Part shown: positions 31,408 through 37,635 of the stretch, piece after piece
Position numbering within the stretch: the stretch's first letter is position 1
Layout: each line of letters opens with the position of its first letter
Origin: a virus
Virus record (IMG/VR): IMGVR_UViG_3300045240_000049
Span: 1-42,994 of that record
DNA length: 42,994 nt
Strand: one strand, 5' to 3'
Notes under the pieces: generated by a model
The model's database searches: none
What the model was told of the DNA's origin: nothing
The model's input: the letters and a program-made list of their open reading frames with translations, nothing else
Position numbers and translations under genes: made by a program

Positions 31408-31423
31408 GCCCAAAGTGGTAATA
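31408..31423. promoter_or_regulatory. Operator-like 16-mer, site A
   Basis: GCCCAAAGTGGTAATA on the plus strand, next to the leftward promoter's -35 box. It shares the core GCC-N-AAAGTGGT with sites at 31687-31702 (inverted) and 31718-31733. Three copies around two divergent transcription units suggest binding by the HTH repressor or the YdaS-like protein. Confidence 0.6.
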
Positions 31424-31429
31424 AAGGGC

Positions 31430-31459
31430 AAAAAATAACCGCCCAGTGGTAATGGGCGG
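31430..31459 (-). terminator. Intrinsic terminator of the repressor gene
   Basis: Read on the minus strand, a perfect 7-bp stem (CCGCCCA / TGGGCGG) with a 7-base loop is followed by TTATTTTTT. It begins directly after the TAG of the repressor gene. The loop itself contains the GTGGTAA half-site found in the operators. It insulates the repressor transcript from the leftward early promoter. Confidence 0.85.
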
Positions 31460-31666
31460 CTATTGTTGAGAATGAATCCTATTGGGAACGGTCTTTTGGT
31501 AACTTCCTGGGTGCTTTACCCCAGTTTTAAGCCCCGAAATGGTCTGCTGGCTCACCTGTAGGAGCCTCATCAATGTGGCCGTCCTGAGGCTTTTGGGGGC
31601 CCTACCGTCTAAGACGCATTCCTCAAACCGTCTCCACAGGGGGCTCGGCTGCACGATTTTGGGCAT
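31460..31666 (-). CDS. Short HTH repressor-like protein
   Basis: 68 residues from ATG at 31666. LMRLLQVSQQTISGLKTG (about 32-49) is an XRE/Cro-type helix-turn-helix. It is in the cI position: divergent from a Cro-like gene, flanked by operator repeats and with its own terminator. The protein ends soon after the HTH (HPGSYQKTVPNRIHSQQ), lacking the oligomerisation or peptidase domain of a full CI. It may be a minimal repressor or a remnant. A longer upstream frame is antisense to the YdaS gene and is not favoured. Confidence 0.6.
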   Translation of the reverse strand: MPKIVQPSPLWRRFEECVLDGRAPKSLRTATLMRLLQVSQQTISGLKTGVKHPGSYQKTVPNRIHSQQ

Positions 31667-31686
31667 TACGCCATTGTGTGGTAAAG

Positions 31687-31702
31687 GAAAACCACTTTTG
31701 GC
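31687..31702. promoter_or_regulatory. Operator-like 16-mer, site B (inverted)
   Basis: Minus-strand GCCAAAAGTGGTTTTC, matching sites A and C in the GCC-N-AAAGTGGT core. With bases just to its left it forms the 18-bp inverted repeat GTGGTAAAGGAAAACCAC (31678-31695), a likely dimer site. Located between the two divergent regulator genes. Confidence 0.6.
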
Positions 31703-31717
31703 ATTTGCGTTAGGACC

Positions 31718-31733
31718 GCCGAAAGTGGTAAAA
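31718..31733. promoter_or_regulatory. Operator-like 16-mer, site C
   Basis: GCCGAAAGTGGTAAAA ends nine bases before the YdaS-like ATG. A weak -35/-10 pair (TTGCGT at 31705-31710, TAAAAG at 31729-31734) would overlap it; if real, the YdaS-like message would be nearly leaderless. Binding here would shut off rightward transcription. Confidence 0.55.
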
Positions 31734-31741
31734 GACCCCGT

Positions 31742-31954
31742 ATGGAAGTTACCGAGGGTCTGCGCAGGGCGATCAGAAACGCGGGCGGGCAGGCCGCGCT
31801 CGCGCGAAGGCTGGGCGTTAGTCAGCAGCTGCTTTCCGGCTGGGTGACCGGGGCGAAGCGCATCCGCGCCGAGCGCGTTCTCAAGATCGAGAAAGAAACC
31901 GGCATTCCCCGCCATGAGCTTCGGCCTGACTTATATCCGCTTGACGCGGCTTGA
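31742..31954 (+). CDS. YdaS-family Cro-like regulator
   Basis: 70 residues. Near-diagnostic for YdaS-type regulators: AIRNAGGQAALARRLGVSQQ then LLSGWVTGAKRIRAERVLKI and the ending ETGIPRHELRPDLYP. The helix-turn-helix spans about 16-37. In prophages this protein occupies the Cro position, divergent from the repressor. It probably binds the GTGGTAA-type operators around it and starts the rightward operon. Confidence 0.85.
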   Translation: MEVTEGLRRAIRNAGGQAALARRLGVSQQLLSGWVTGAKRIRAERVLKIEKETGIPRHELRPDLYPLDAA

Positions 31955-31978
31955 TGTTGTTCCCCATGAACCAACATC
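31953..31978. promoter_or_regulatory. Inverted repeat GATGTTG / CAACATC
   Basis: Perfect 7-bp arms (31953-31959 and 31972-31978) separated by 12 bases, overlapping the stop of the YdaS-like gene. The hexamer CAACAT/ATGTTG recurs at 32003, 32149 and 32194, so it may be a second operator set or a structured leader RNA. Confidence 0.45.
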
Positions 31979-32281
31979 CTACCGCAGCGCCCACGTTAAA
32001 TTCAACATATTCCAACACTGAATCTTGCCGTATTCGCGCAAATGCCTTGTTTCATAGGGTTTGCGAGGAGGGCATGTTAGATGTTAGTTCTTGCCACAAT
32101 GGCCACGCTCAAGTGTCAATAGGGGAAAAGTCCTACATTTTTTTCCCCATGTTGCCACGCGTGGATATGCAACCTCGTACGGCGATTGTAAACCAACATA
32201 ACTGCCAAGCAGTGTGCGTTACCGCACAGAGACACTTGGTCCATTGCGCAGCCCGAGTATTCCCCCTCCGCTGCGCCCTCC
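31979..32281 (+). other. Leader region between YdaS-like and replication genes
   Basis: About 300 bases without a convincing gene. It holds repeats of CAACAT/ATGTTG (32003-32008, 32149-32154, 32194-32199), the tandem ATGTTAGATGTTAG at 32074-32087, and a 10-bp perfect palindrome CCACGCGTGG at 32155-32164 flanked by GTTG and GCAAC. A frame of up to 125 codons crosses it (31951-32328) with an internal ATG at 32074 behind GAGGAGGG, but it reads through the terminator and has no recognisable protein character. Best viewed as a regulatory leader or small-RNA locus ending at the terminator. Confidence 0.5.
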
Positions 32282-32326
32282 AGAGCCCCGGAGATCTGGT
32301 GTTTCCAGGCCCGGGGCTCTTTTTTT
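32282..32326 (+). terminator. Strong intrinsic terminator upstream of replication genes
   Basis: A perfect 10-bp GC-rich stem (AGAGCCCCGG at 32282-32291, CCGGGGCTCT at 32311-32320) followed by TTTTTT. It lies four bases before the replication gene's ATG, in the position of lambda tR1. Rightward transcription must pass it, or a separate promoter must exist. Confidence 0.9.
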
Positions 32327-32330
32327 AGCC

Positions 32331-33008
32331 ATGCAGTGGTTTCGCATGTACGCGGAATTCCTAACGGACCCACTGATCCGGCTTCTCTCCTTTGAGGACC
32401 AGCGCCATTTCGTAGCGGCGCTGTGCATGAAGGCGTCCGGGGTGCTCGATAAGGAATACGCGAGTGAGACCACGCGCCGAGAAGTCATCGCAAGCCTTGT
32501 CGGGTTAAACGATGAACCAACCGCGACGGGCGGCAAGTCAGCCCTTGAGGAAGCCAACCGCCGCTTGCGGAATAGGGGGCTCGTTGATGAGAGCTGGCAA
32601 CCCATCAACTGGAACAAGAGGCAATTCGAGTCAGATTCTTCCGCTGACCGCGTGCGTAAATGGAGGGAACGTCACAGTAACGTTTCAGTAACGTTACCGT
32701 TACGTACTAGAACAGATACAGAACAGATACAGAAACAGAACAGAGAAGAAGGGCTGATTGGCGCCCCAATGGGGCTGAATCGGGAAGCCTTCGAGAAATA
32801 TTCAGGCTACCGAGACTCCCTCGGCAAACCTCTCGCTCCCGCGTCTCTGCTCGCCGCCCAACGGAAGCTTGCGGCGTTTGGCGACAAACAATCCGAAGTC
32901 GTTGAACAGACCATGGCCAATGGTTGGGTGGGTTTGTTTCACGTGAAACCCAATGGCAAGCCCAAGCGCACTTGGCGGCCTGGGCCGGAGGACAGCGGGC
33001 CATGCTGA
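32331..33008 (+). CDS. Replication initiation protein, lambda O-like
   Basis: 225 residues from ATG at 32331, directly after the terminator. N-terminal winged-helix-type domain (WFRMYAEFLTDPLIRLLSFE, then RREVIASLVGL and NRRLRNRGLVDES), then RQFESDSSADRVRKWRERH. The linker at residues about 115-140 is encoded by tandem repeats that look like an origin, the arrangement seen in lambda O. The C-terminal domain (about 145-225) probably contacts the helicase loader. Overlaps the next gene by seven bases. Confidence 0.78.
   Translation: MQWFRMYAEFLTDPLIRLLSFEDQRHFVAALCMKASGVLDKEYASETTRREVIASLVGLNDEPTATGGKSALEEANRRLRNRGLVDESWQPINWNKRQFESDSSADRVRKWRERHSNVSVTLPLRTRTDTEQIQKQNREEGLIGAPMGLNREAFEKYSGYRDSLGKPLAPASLLAAQRKLAAFGDKQSEVVEQTMANGWVGLFHVKPNGKPKRTWRPGPEDSGPC
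32675..32750. other. Putative replication origin with 11-bp iterons
   Basis: Two kinds of 11-bp tandem unit lie inside the O-like gene: CAGTAACGTTT (32675-32685), CAGTAACGTTA (32686-32696) and an inverted-like CCGTTACGTAC (32697-32707), then AGAACAGATAC twice (32709-32719, 32720-32730) and AGAAACAGAAC (32731-32741) running into a purine-rich, A-rich stretch. Iterons followed by an easily melted segment inside the initiator gene match lambdoid origins. Confidence 0.65.
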
Positions 33009-33439
33009 AAGAAGACTTTGCGAGCTTTGAAGCGGCCATGGGCAGGCTCGAAGACATCTACGGCAAGGAGATGGACGACGACGCAGTGCAGGGTTACTGG
33101 CAAGCCCTCCGAGATTTGCCATTCCAGCGGGTGCTGGAGCGCATCGAGTCTCATATCCGCTTTGGGAAGTTCTTCCCCAAGCCAGCGGAGTTGCGCCCGA
33201 AGGAACAACCCAAGGCATCTGCTCGCGATGCCGCGATGGATGCTGCATTCCGAGAGGGCGAGGCGCGAGCCATTCGCAACCTCGAAGAACAGCGCCGGTT
33301 AGACCCGGAGAAGTGGGCACGAGAAGTAAACCTTCGGAAGCTGGATCGGATCATTGCCACGACAGATCCGAGCTCGCCAATCTACGCGGCAGCACTGATC
33401 GAGTGGCACAAAGTACGTGGACCCTTCGGGCATGGGTGA
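33002..33439 (+). CDS. Replication partner, P-like / helicase-loader candidate
   Basis: 145 residues from the ATG at 33002 overlapping the O-like stop. The first 75 residues (DFASFEAAMGRLEDIYGKEM, YWQALRDLPFQRVLERIESH, GKFFPKPAELR) match small phage proteins found next to O-type initiators and resemble helicase-loader N-terminal helical domains. The rest is charged helix. Likely brings the host replicative helicase to the origin. Confidence 0.72.
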   Translation: MLKEDFASFEAAMGRLEDIYGKEMDDDAVQGYWQALRDLPFQRVLERIESHIRFGKFFPKPAELRPKEQPKASARDAAMDAAFREGEARAIRNLEEQRRLDPEKWAREVNLRKLDRIIATTDPSSPIYAAALIEWHKVRGPFGHG

Positions 33440-33677
33440 CGTGCTCGACATGGAGTGGTACCTCGTCGCTCGCCTGAAACTGAAGGTGGCGACGTGTGAC
33501 GTATCCAAGCTCGTATTCGGTGGGGATACGCACCACGACCAAAGACGCGAGAAGGTGAGGGTTTTCATCCTGCACAACGGCTTGAAGGATCAGGAGTGCT
33601 GGAAGACCCGAGGGAGCCCGCGCACGTTTGCGCAGGCATTTGCAGAGACTTACCGACAGCTATTGGAGGAAGCCTAG
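33432..33677 (+). CDS. Small hypothetical protein in replication operon
   Basis: 81 residues from ATG at 33432, overlapping the upstream stop by eight bases. Alpha/beta composition (WYLVARLKLKVATCDV, then KVRVFILHNGLKDQECW). Ends LLEEA. A GTG 15 bases earlier is possible. Unassigned. Confidence 0.65.
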   Translation: MGDVLDMEWYLVARLKLKVATCDVSKLVFGGDTHHDQRREKVRVFILHNGLKDQECWKTRGSPRTFAQAFAETYRQLLEEA

Positions 33678-34003
33678 TGGCTAACCATCTCATCACTTGC
33701 CACAAATGCGGCAGGATGCACGCCCTGCCGGAATGGGAGCACGACTGCGCCGACACGCAAAACCTATTGGCGCGGTGGTGTGCGCGGACGTTGGGAGATC
33801 AATCGCGCGGCCTGTTCCTAGAACAACAGCGCACCGCCGCCCTAACAGAGCGCATGGCGCAGGCCGAGGGCGACATCGAGAAAATGCAGGAAATGATAGG
33901 GCGCATCGTCAAGGCTCCGACTGTCACGCCCTACACGTGGAAGCCTAACGCCAACATCGCTTGGAGCTGGAACGCCAACTACGAGAAAGGGATCAAGCGT
34001 TAG
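33677..34003 (+). CDS. Zinc-finger / coiled-coil protein
   Basis: 108 residues from GTG, with a ribosome site (GGAGGA) about seven bases upstream. CHKCGRMH near residue 9 with HDC at 23-25 form one zinc site; residues 50-85 are a charged helix (QQRTAALTERMAQAEGDIEK) typical of a coiled coil. The end is aromatic and basic. Unassigned; DNA binding plausible. Confidence 0.68.
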   Translation: MANHLITCHKCGRMHALPEWEHDCADTQNLLARWCARTLGDQSRGLFLEQQRTAALTERMAQAEGDIEKMQEMIGRIVKAPTVTPYTWKPNANIAWSWNANYEKGIKR

Positions 34004-34332
34004 TGGCCGGTCCCTGGAATCGCCATCGCAGGGATAACTCCCATGCTCCCGTTGTCGAAAGGCTACGGCAGTTAGGGTGCAGCGTGCGCGACGTGAGTCA
34101 GTCAGCCGGCAAGGGCGAGCCTGACTTGCTGGTGGGCATTCTCGGGCGCGACTACCAGGTGGAAGTGAAGTCTCACGGCAAGGTGCTGTCGGATGAACAG
34201 CGCGACTGGCACGAGCGCTGGCAGGGACAGAGGCCCGTGACGATATGGACGGCAGACCAAGCAGAGGAATGGGTTAAGGCGACTCAGCGAAGGCTATTCA
34301 AGCGTCAGATCAGCTACGGAGGCACGGATTGA
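34003..34332 (+). CDS. PD-(D/E)XK nuclease, VRR-NUC-like
   Basis: 109 residues from a GTG overlapping the previous TAG. GKGEPDLLVGILG then YQVEVKSHGK supply the D and ExK catalytic motif of the restriction-endonuclease fold; HAPVVERLRQLGCSV before it is the usual N-terminal helix. Phage VRR-NUC or Holliday-junction-resolvase-like enzymes of this size act in replication and recombination. Partner strand specificity is not evident. Confidence 0.82.
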   Translation: MAGPWNRHRRDNSHAPVVERLRQLGCSVRDVSQSAGKGEPDLLVGILGRDYQVEVKSHGKVLSDEQRDWHERWQGQRPVTIWTADQAEEWVKATQRRLFKRQISYGGTD

Positions 34333-34757
34333 ACACGGTCCTACGAGATCCGCGAGCATTTAACCGCTTGGACCCCGACACCAAGGCAATACACGTCCTG
34401 CTGGGGATGTGGGGCAGATGGGCCAAGGATTCCGGCATCCGGGGCTACCCACGCTGTTCTCCAATGGAGAAAGCCGTCCTTTACGGCAAGCTCGGTATCC
34501 CGCAGGAAGCAAACTTTAGGGGCGAGCCTGAGATTCCCGATGATGTAGCCAAGATCGACAGCGCCATCGCAAGACTGTGTGAGATCGACAAGCGGGCCAT
34601 TATTGCGTACTACACCCATTGGGAAGCCATGGAGACCATCGCCAAACGCTGCGGGATGAGGGTAAGGCAGTTCCAGAACGTGCTGCGGCGGGCACGTTGG
34701 CGGTTGACGATCAATATGGGCGGCGAAAATTTGAACGTAACGCAATGGTTAGGTTAA
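34329..34757 (+). CDS. Late-gene regulator, Q/RinA-like
   Basis: 142 residues from a TTG overlapping the nuclease stop. The C-terminal half (KIDSAIARLCEIDKRAIIAY, then METIAKRCGMRVRQFQNVLR) has the sigma-70 region-4-like helix-turn-helix of phage late regulators such as antiterminator Q and RinA. It is the last gene before the packaging genes, the position expected for a late activator or antiterminator. Which of these it is cannot be decided from sequence. Confidence 0.75.
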   Translation: MNTVLRDPRAFNRLDPDTKAIHVLLGMWGRWAKDSGIRGYPRCSPMEKAVLYGKLGIPQEANFRGEPEIPDDVAKIDSAIARLCEIDKRAIIAYYTHWEAMETIAKRCGMRVRQFQNVLRRARWRLTINMGGENLNVTQWLG

Positions 34758-34797
34758 AAGGTACAAGCTGGCAGAGGGTATCCCGAGGCAATGTGAT

Positions 34798-34998
34798 ATG
34801 GCCAAACTTTCGAGCAAGCAGCGAGCAGCACTCCCTAAGAGCACATTTGCCGGACCGGGTAGGAGTTACCCCATCCCAGACAGGAATCATGCAAAGGCTG
34901 CGATTGTGGATGCATCACGCGCTTATCACGCTGGCCATATTTCTAAAGCCGTAGAAGAGCACATCATCGGCAAGGCCAAAAGGAAGCTCGGTGCCTAG
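34798..34998 (+). CDS. DUF6582-like small protein
   Basis: 66 residues with CGAGG about a dozen bases upstream of the ATG. AKLSSKQRAALPKSTFAGPG then RSYPIPDRNHAKAAIVDASR, a motif common in small phage proteins near packaging or capsid genes; ends with KAKRKLG. Function unknown in that family. Preceded by a 40-base gap, the largest since the replication genes began. Confidence 0.75.
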   Translation: MAKLSSKQRAALPKSTFAGPGRSYPIPDRNHAKAAIVDASRAYHAGHISKAVEEHIIGKAKRKLGA

Positions 34999-35149
34999 CA
35001 AATCTGGCAAGCAGCACCGCTACATGGAAATGATCGCCCATGGCGGGAAGCCTCGAAACGGCAAAGGCCCATCGGTAGCGGTGGCAAAAGAATTCGTACA
35101 GGCAGATGTCGGCAAACACTTCGGCACTGCCAAAGGTAAACGCAAGTGA
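34991..35149 (+). CDS. Small basic protein
   Basis: 52 residues from GTG overlapping the upstream stop by eight bases. Basic, Gly/Lys-rich (PSKSGKQHRYMEMIAHGGKP, VGKHFGTAKGKRK). A recurring type of small protein preceding terminase genes in Proteobacterial phages. Overlaps the next gene (GTGA). Confidence 0.62.
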   Translation: MPSKSGKQHRYMEMIAHGGKPRNGKGPSVAVAKEFVQADVGKHFGTAKGKRK

Positions 35150-35433
35150 GCAAATTCATAGACGGCAGCAAAGATCCCGAGCTGTCACCCGTGGCGGAAG
35201 CCCATATCATGCATGGGGTAAAACCCAACGATGCCGCCCACATCTGGGGCCAGCGTGGCGGAACGCCCGCTTGGGACGGACAGGAGCTTGATGGCGCCTT
35301 CACCCAGGGCGACAGCAATAAGGGCGTCAATTACGCTCCCAAGTCAGATGCGGGCCACACCATCAAGGCCGGCCCGTTCCAGGGCTCAGCCGATGGCATG
35401 CCGGGCAGCGCTAAGCGGCTTTGGAATAAATAA
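35146..35433 (+). CDS. Hypothetical protein before terminase
   Basis: 95 residues from GTG. Gly/Asp/Lys-rich, no clear fold (AHIMHGVKPNDAAHIWGQRG, SNKGVNYAPKSDAGHTI). Position directly before terminase small subunit suggests a late virion or packaging helper. Unassigned. Confidence 0.66.
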   Translation: MSKFIDGSKDPELSPVAEAHIMHGVKPNDAAHIWGQRGGTPAWDGQELDGAFTQGDSNKGVNYAPKSDAGHTIKAGPFQGSADGMPGSAKRLWNK

Positions 35434-35450
35434 CTTAGGACTGGTAACGA

Positions 35451-35756
35451 ATGGCCGAGACTGGAGGCCAGCCCGGCAATCAAAACGCAGCCAAAGGTGC
35501 CAGATGGCGGGAAGCCATCATGCGGGCACTGGCTCGCCGCAAAGGGACTGTAGACCAAGGCTTAGATGCGGCAGCTGACAAATTGGTCGCTCTGGTAGAG
35601 CGCGGCGACAAGTGGGCGCTGGATCATTTGGCAGAACGCATGGACGGCAAAGCTCCCCAAGGAATCACGCTCTCAGGAGATGCCGAGAATCCTCTGCAGA
35701 CCAAGAGCGTTATCGAATTCGTAAATGGCTCGGATCCAGCTCCCGAAGAAACTTGA
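35451..35756 (+). CDS. terS: Terminase small subunit
   Basis: 101 residues. N-terminal GGQPGNQNAAKGARWREAIM is a hallmark of small-terminase-type proteins of this group; helices follow (LDAAADKLVALVERGDKWAL, LAERMDGKAPQ). It recognises the packaging site and recruits the large subunit. Overlaps the large-subunit gene by 32 bases. Confidence 0.82.
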   Translation: MAETGGQPGNQNAAKGARWREAIMRALARRKGTVDQGLDAAADKLVALVERGDKWALDHLAERMDGKAPQGITLSGDAENPLQTKSVIEFVNGSDPAPEET

Positions 35757-36987
35757 GCCGCTATTCAAGCCTCACAGGTATAAAGTCGCTTATGGTGGCC
35801 GCGGAGGCACCAAGAGCTGGGGCTTTGCTCGCGCGCTGCTTGCGATGGGGACGGCGAAGCCTATCCGCGTTCTGTGCGCTCGTGAGACGCAACGCTCGAT
35901 AAGGGATTCTGTTCACCGGCTGCTGTCGGACCAGATCATTGAGCTGGGCTACACCGACCATTACGAGATCCTGAAGTCCGAGATCAAGGGCAAGAACGGG
36001 ACGATATTCCTGTTCGCCGGGCTCTCCAGCCTCACGGTAGACAGCATCAAGTCCTTCGAGGGTGCTGATATCTGCTGGGTGGAAGAGGGCCAGAGCGTGA
36101 CCAAGCGCTCTTGGTCAATCTTGATTCCGACCATCCGCAAGGCGGGGTCTGAGATTTGGGTGAGCTTCAATCCAGACTTGGACACTGACGATACCTACGT
36201 CAGGTTTATCGAGAACACGCCCCCGGACACGGTGCTGATCCCGATCAGCCACCACGACAATCCGTGGCTGTCGTCAGAACTGCGCATGGAGATGGAGCAT
36301 CTCAAGCGCACCGACCCGCTGGAGTTTGAGAACGTCTGGGAAGGCCACTGCCGCCCAGCCGCACAGGGCGCGATCTATACCCCTGAGATGCAGGCCCTGT
36401 CGGTCAGCAACAGGGTGCGGGATCTACCGATAGATCCGGTCCTGAAGACGCACACGGTATGGGACTGCGGGTTCAATGATAAGACCGCAATCATCCTGGT
36501 GCAGTCCAATCGCTCTACGCTCTCGATAGTCGATTACATCGAAGACAACCACCGCAACATTGTCGATTACGGGTCGGAGCTTAAGCGCCAGCCGCTTAAC
36601 TGGGGCACCGACTGGCTGCCCTGGGACGTATCGGACGAACGGTTCAAGTTCACCGACCCGTCGAATAGCCCCGAGAGCATCCTGCGCAAGATGGGGCGCC
36701 AGGTTCGCATCGTGCCCAAGGGTACGGTTGAGATCGGCATCGCCAAGGCGCGGTTGATCTTTCCCCGGTGCTATTTCGACAAGGCCAAGACGCTGCGGCT
36801 TCGGGAGTGCCTGAAGCGTTACAAGCGCGTGATACCGGCCACGACCAATGAGCCCTCGACGCCCTGCCATGACGAATTCAGTCACGGTGCGGACGCCTTC
36901 CGGTATCTCGGGATGGTCGCGGACAAGCTGACCAATGACGACGGAATGAAGGGTCCGATTAAGTACCCCAAGCTGGCTTACGCCTAA
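35725..36987 (+). CDS. terL: Terminase large subunit (PBSX/Terminase_3 type)
   Basis: 420 residues, normal length. ATPase: Walker A YGGRGGTKS (23-31) and Walker B ICWVEEG (116-122). Nuclease domain from about 240: WDCGFND with D247, a second acidic site near 268, and CHDEFSHGADAFRY near the end with the third metal ligand. It powers DNA packaging and cuts concatemers. The family and the circular map suggest headful packaging, which the sequence alone cannot prove. Confidence 0.95.
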   Translation: MARIQLPKKLEPLFKPHRYKVAYGGRGGTKSWGFARALLAMGTAKPIRVLCARETQRSIRDSVHRLLSDQIIELGYTDHYEILKSEIKGKNGTIFLFAGLSSLTVDSIKSFEGADICWVEEGQSVTKRSWSILIPTIRKAGSEIWVSFNPDLDTDDTYVRFIENTPPDTVLIPISHHDNPWLSSELRMEMEHLKRTDPLEFENVWEGHCRPAAQGAIYTPEMQALSVSNRVRDLPIDPVLKTHTVWDCGFNDKTAIILVQSNRSTLSIVDYIEDNHRNIVDYGSELKRQPLNWGTDWLPWDVSDERFKFTDPSNSPESILRKMGRQVRIVPKGTVEIGIAKARLIFPRCYFDKAKTLRLRECLKRYKRVIPATTNEPSTPCHDEFSHGADAFRYLGMVADKLTNDDGMKGPIKYPKLAYA

Positions 36988-36995
36988 AGGGTTTC

Positions 36996-37265
36996 ATGTC
37001 CATTCGAGATTTTACGCGGCAGCCCTGCCCGGACTGCCGCTGCGACACCGTGCACATTGCAATGAAGTGCCGCGAGTGTGGGCACATCAACCTGACCCCA
37101 ACCCAGCAGCGCGTCTTGGCCGTTCGAAAGATGCGCCTAGAATATATGGAGAAATACGGCTCTAACTGGCAGGAAGTCATGGGTCGCAATGCGGCCCATA
37201 CAGAATGGTACAACGGGGTTGCGCGCCGCAAGAAATGGGCCGCGCTCCCAAGCGTAAAGCGATAA
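36996..37265 (+). CDS. Zinc-ribbon protein
   Basis: 89 residues. CPDCRC (11-16) and CRECGH (25-30) form a four-Cys zinc ribbon; the C-terminal half is helical and basic (MRLEYMEKYGSNWQEVMGRN, ARRKKWAALPSVKR). Sits right after terminase, where small zinc-ribbon proteins are common in podoviruses. Function unknown. Confidence 0.74.
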   Translation: MSIRDFTRQPCPDCRCDTVHIAMKCRECGHINLTPTQQRVLAVRKMRLEYMEKYGSNWQEVMGRNAAHTEWYNGVARRKKWAALPSVKR

Positions 37266-37269
37266 ATGC

Positions 37270-37635
37270 GTGACCGTAGCTCTCTTTTCCCAAAACGACC
37301 TCAAGGCCTCTAACGTGTCCACTACCCAGAACGCAGTTGCCTCAATCACATATGCCTCGGTAGCCGGCTTCCCGCTCGGGTCGGTAGTCGATCACATCGC
37401 CGTCACGATCACTGGCAGCAAGTCTGGTAATACAACCCCGGTTGTATCGAACGTAGCCCCAGGCACGGCTACTGTGACGTTCACTAACCTGATTCCAGAT
37501 ACGTACGGCATCGTCGTGCAGGGCATGCCGGCTACTGGCCCTGGGTTTGGCTCTCCAGTGAACGCGAGCATCACCATCACAGCCACTACGATGAGCCTCA
37601 CGCTCCCCAGCGCCGTGAGCGTTACGCAGCCCTAA
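37270..37635 (+). CDS. Beta-rich virion-type protein
   Basis: 121 residues from GTG. Ig-like strand pattern (DHIAVTITGSKSGNTTPVVS, NLIPDTYGIVVQGMPATGPG). Probable carbohydrate-binding or spike-joining domain upstream of a beta-helix spike. The stop overlaps the next ATG by one base. Confidence 0.66.
   Translation: MTVALFSQNDLKASNVSTTQNAVASITYASVAGFPLGSVVDHIAVTITGSKSGNTTPVVSNVAPGTATVTFTNLIPDTYGIVVQGMPATGPGFGSPVNASITITATTMSLTLPSAVSVTQP

Noticed and set aside
31667-31915. N-terminal extension of the repressor-like gene (start at 31915)
   Set aside because: The added 83 residues are antisense to the YdaS-like gene and the operators; the ATG at 31666 gives a compact HTH protein instead.
31951-32328. 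125-codon plus frame between YdaS-like and O-like genes
   Set aside because: It starts at a TTG in the YdaS stop, reads through the strong terminator and has no protein-like character. Kept only as a note in the leader region.
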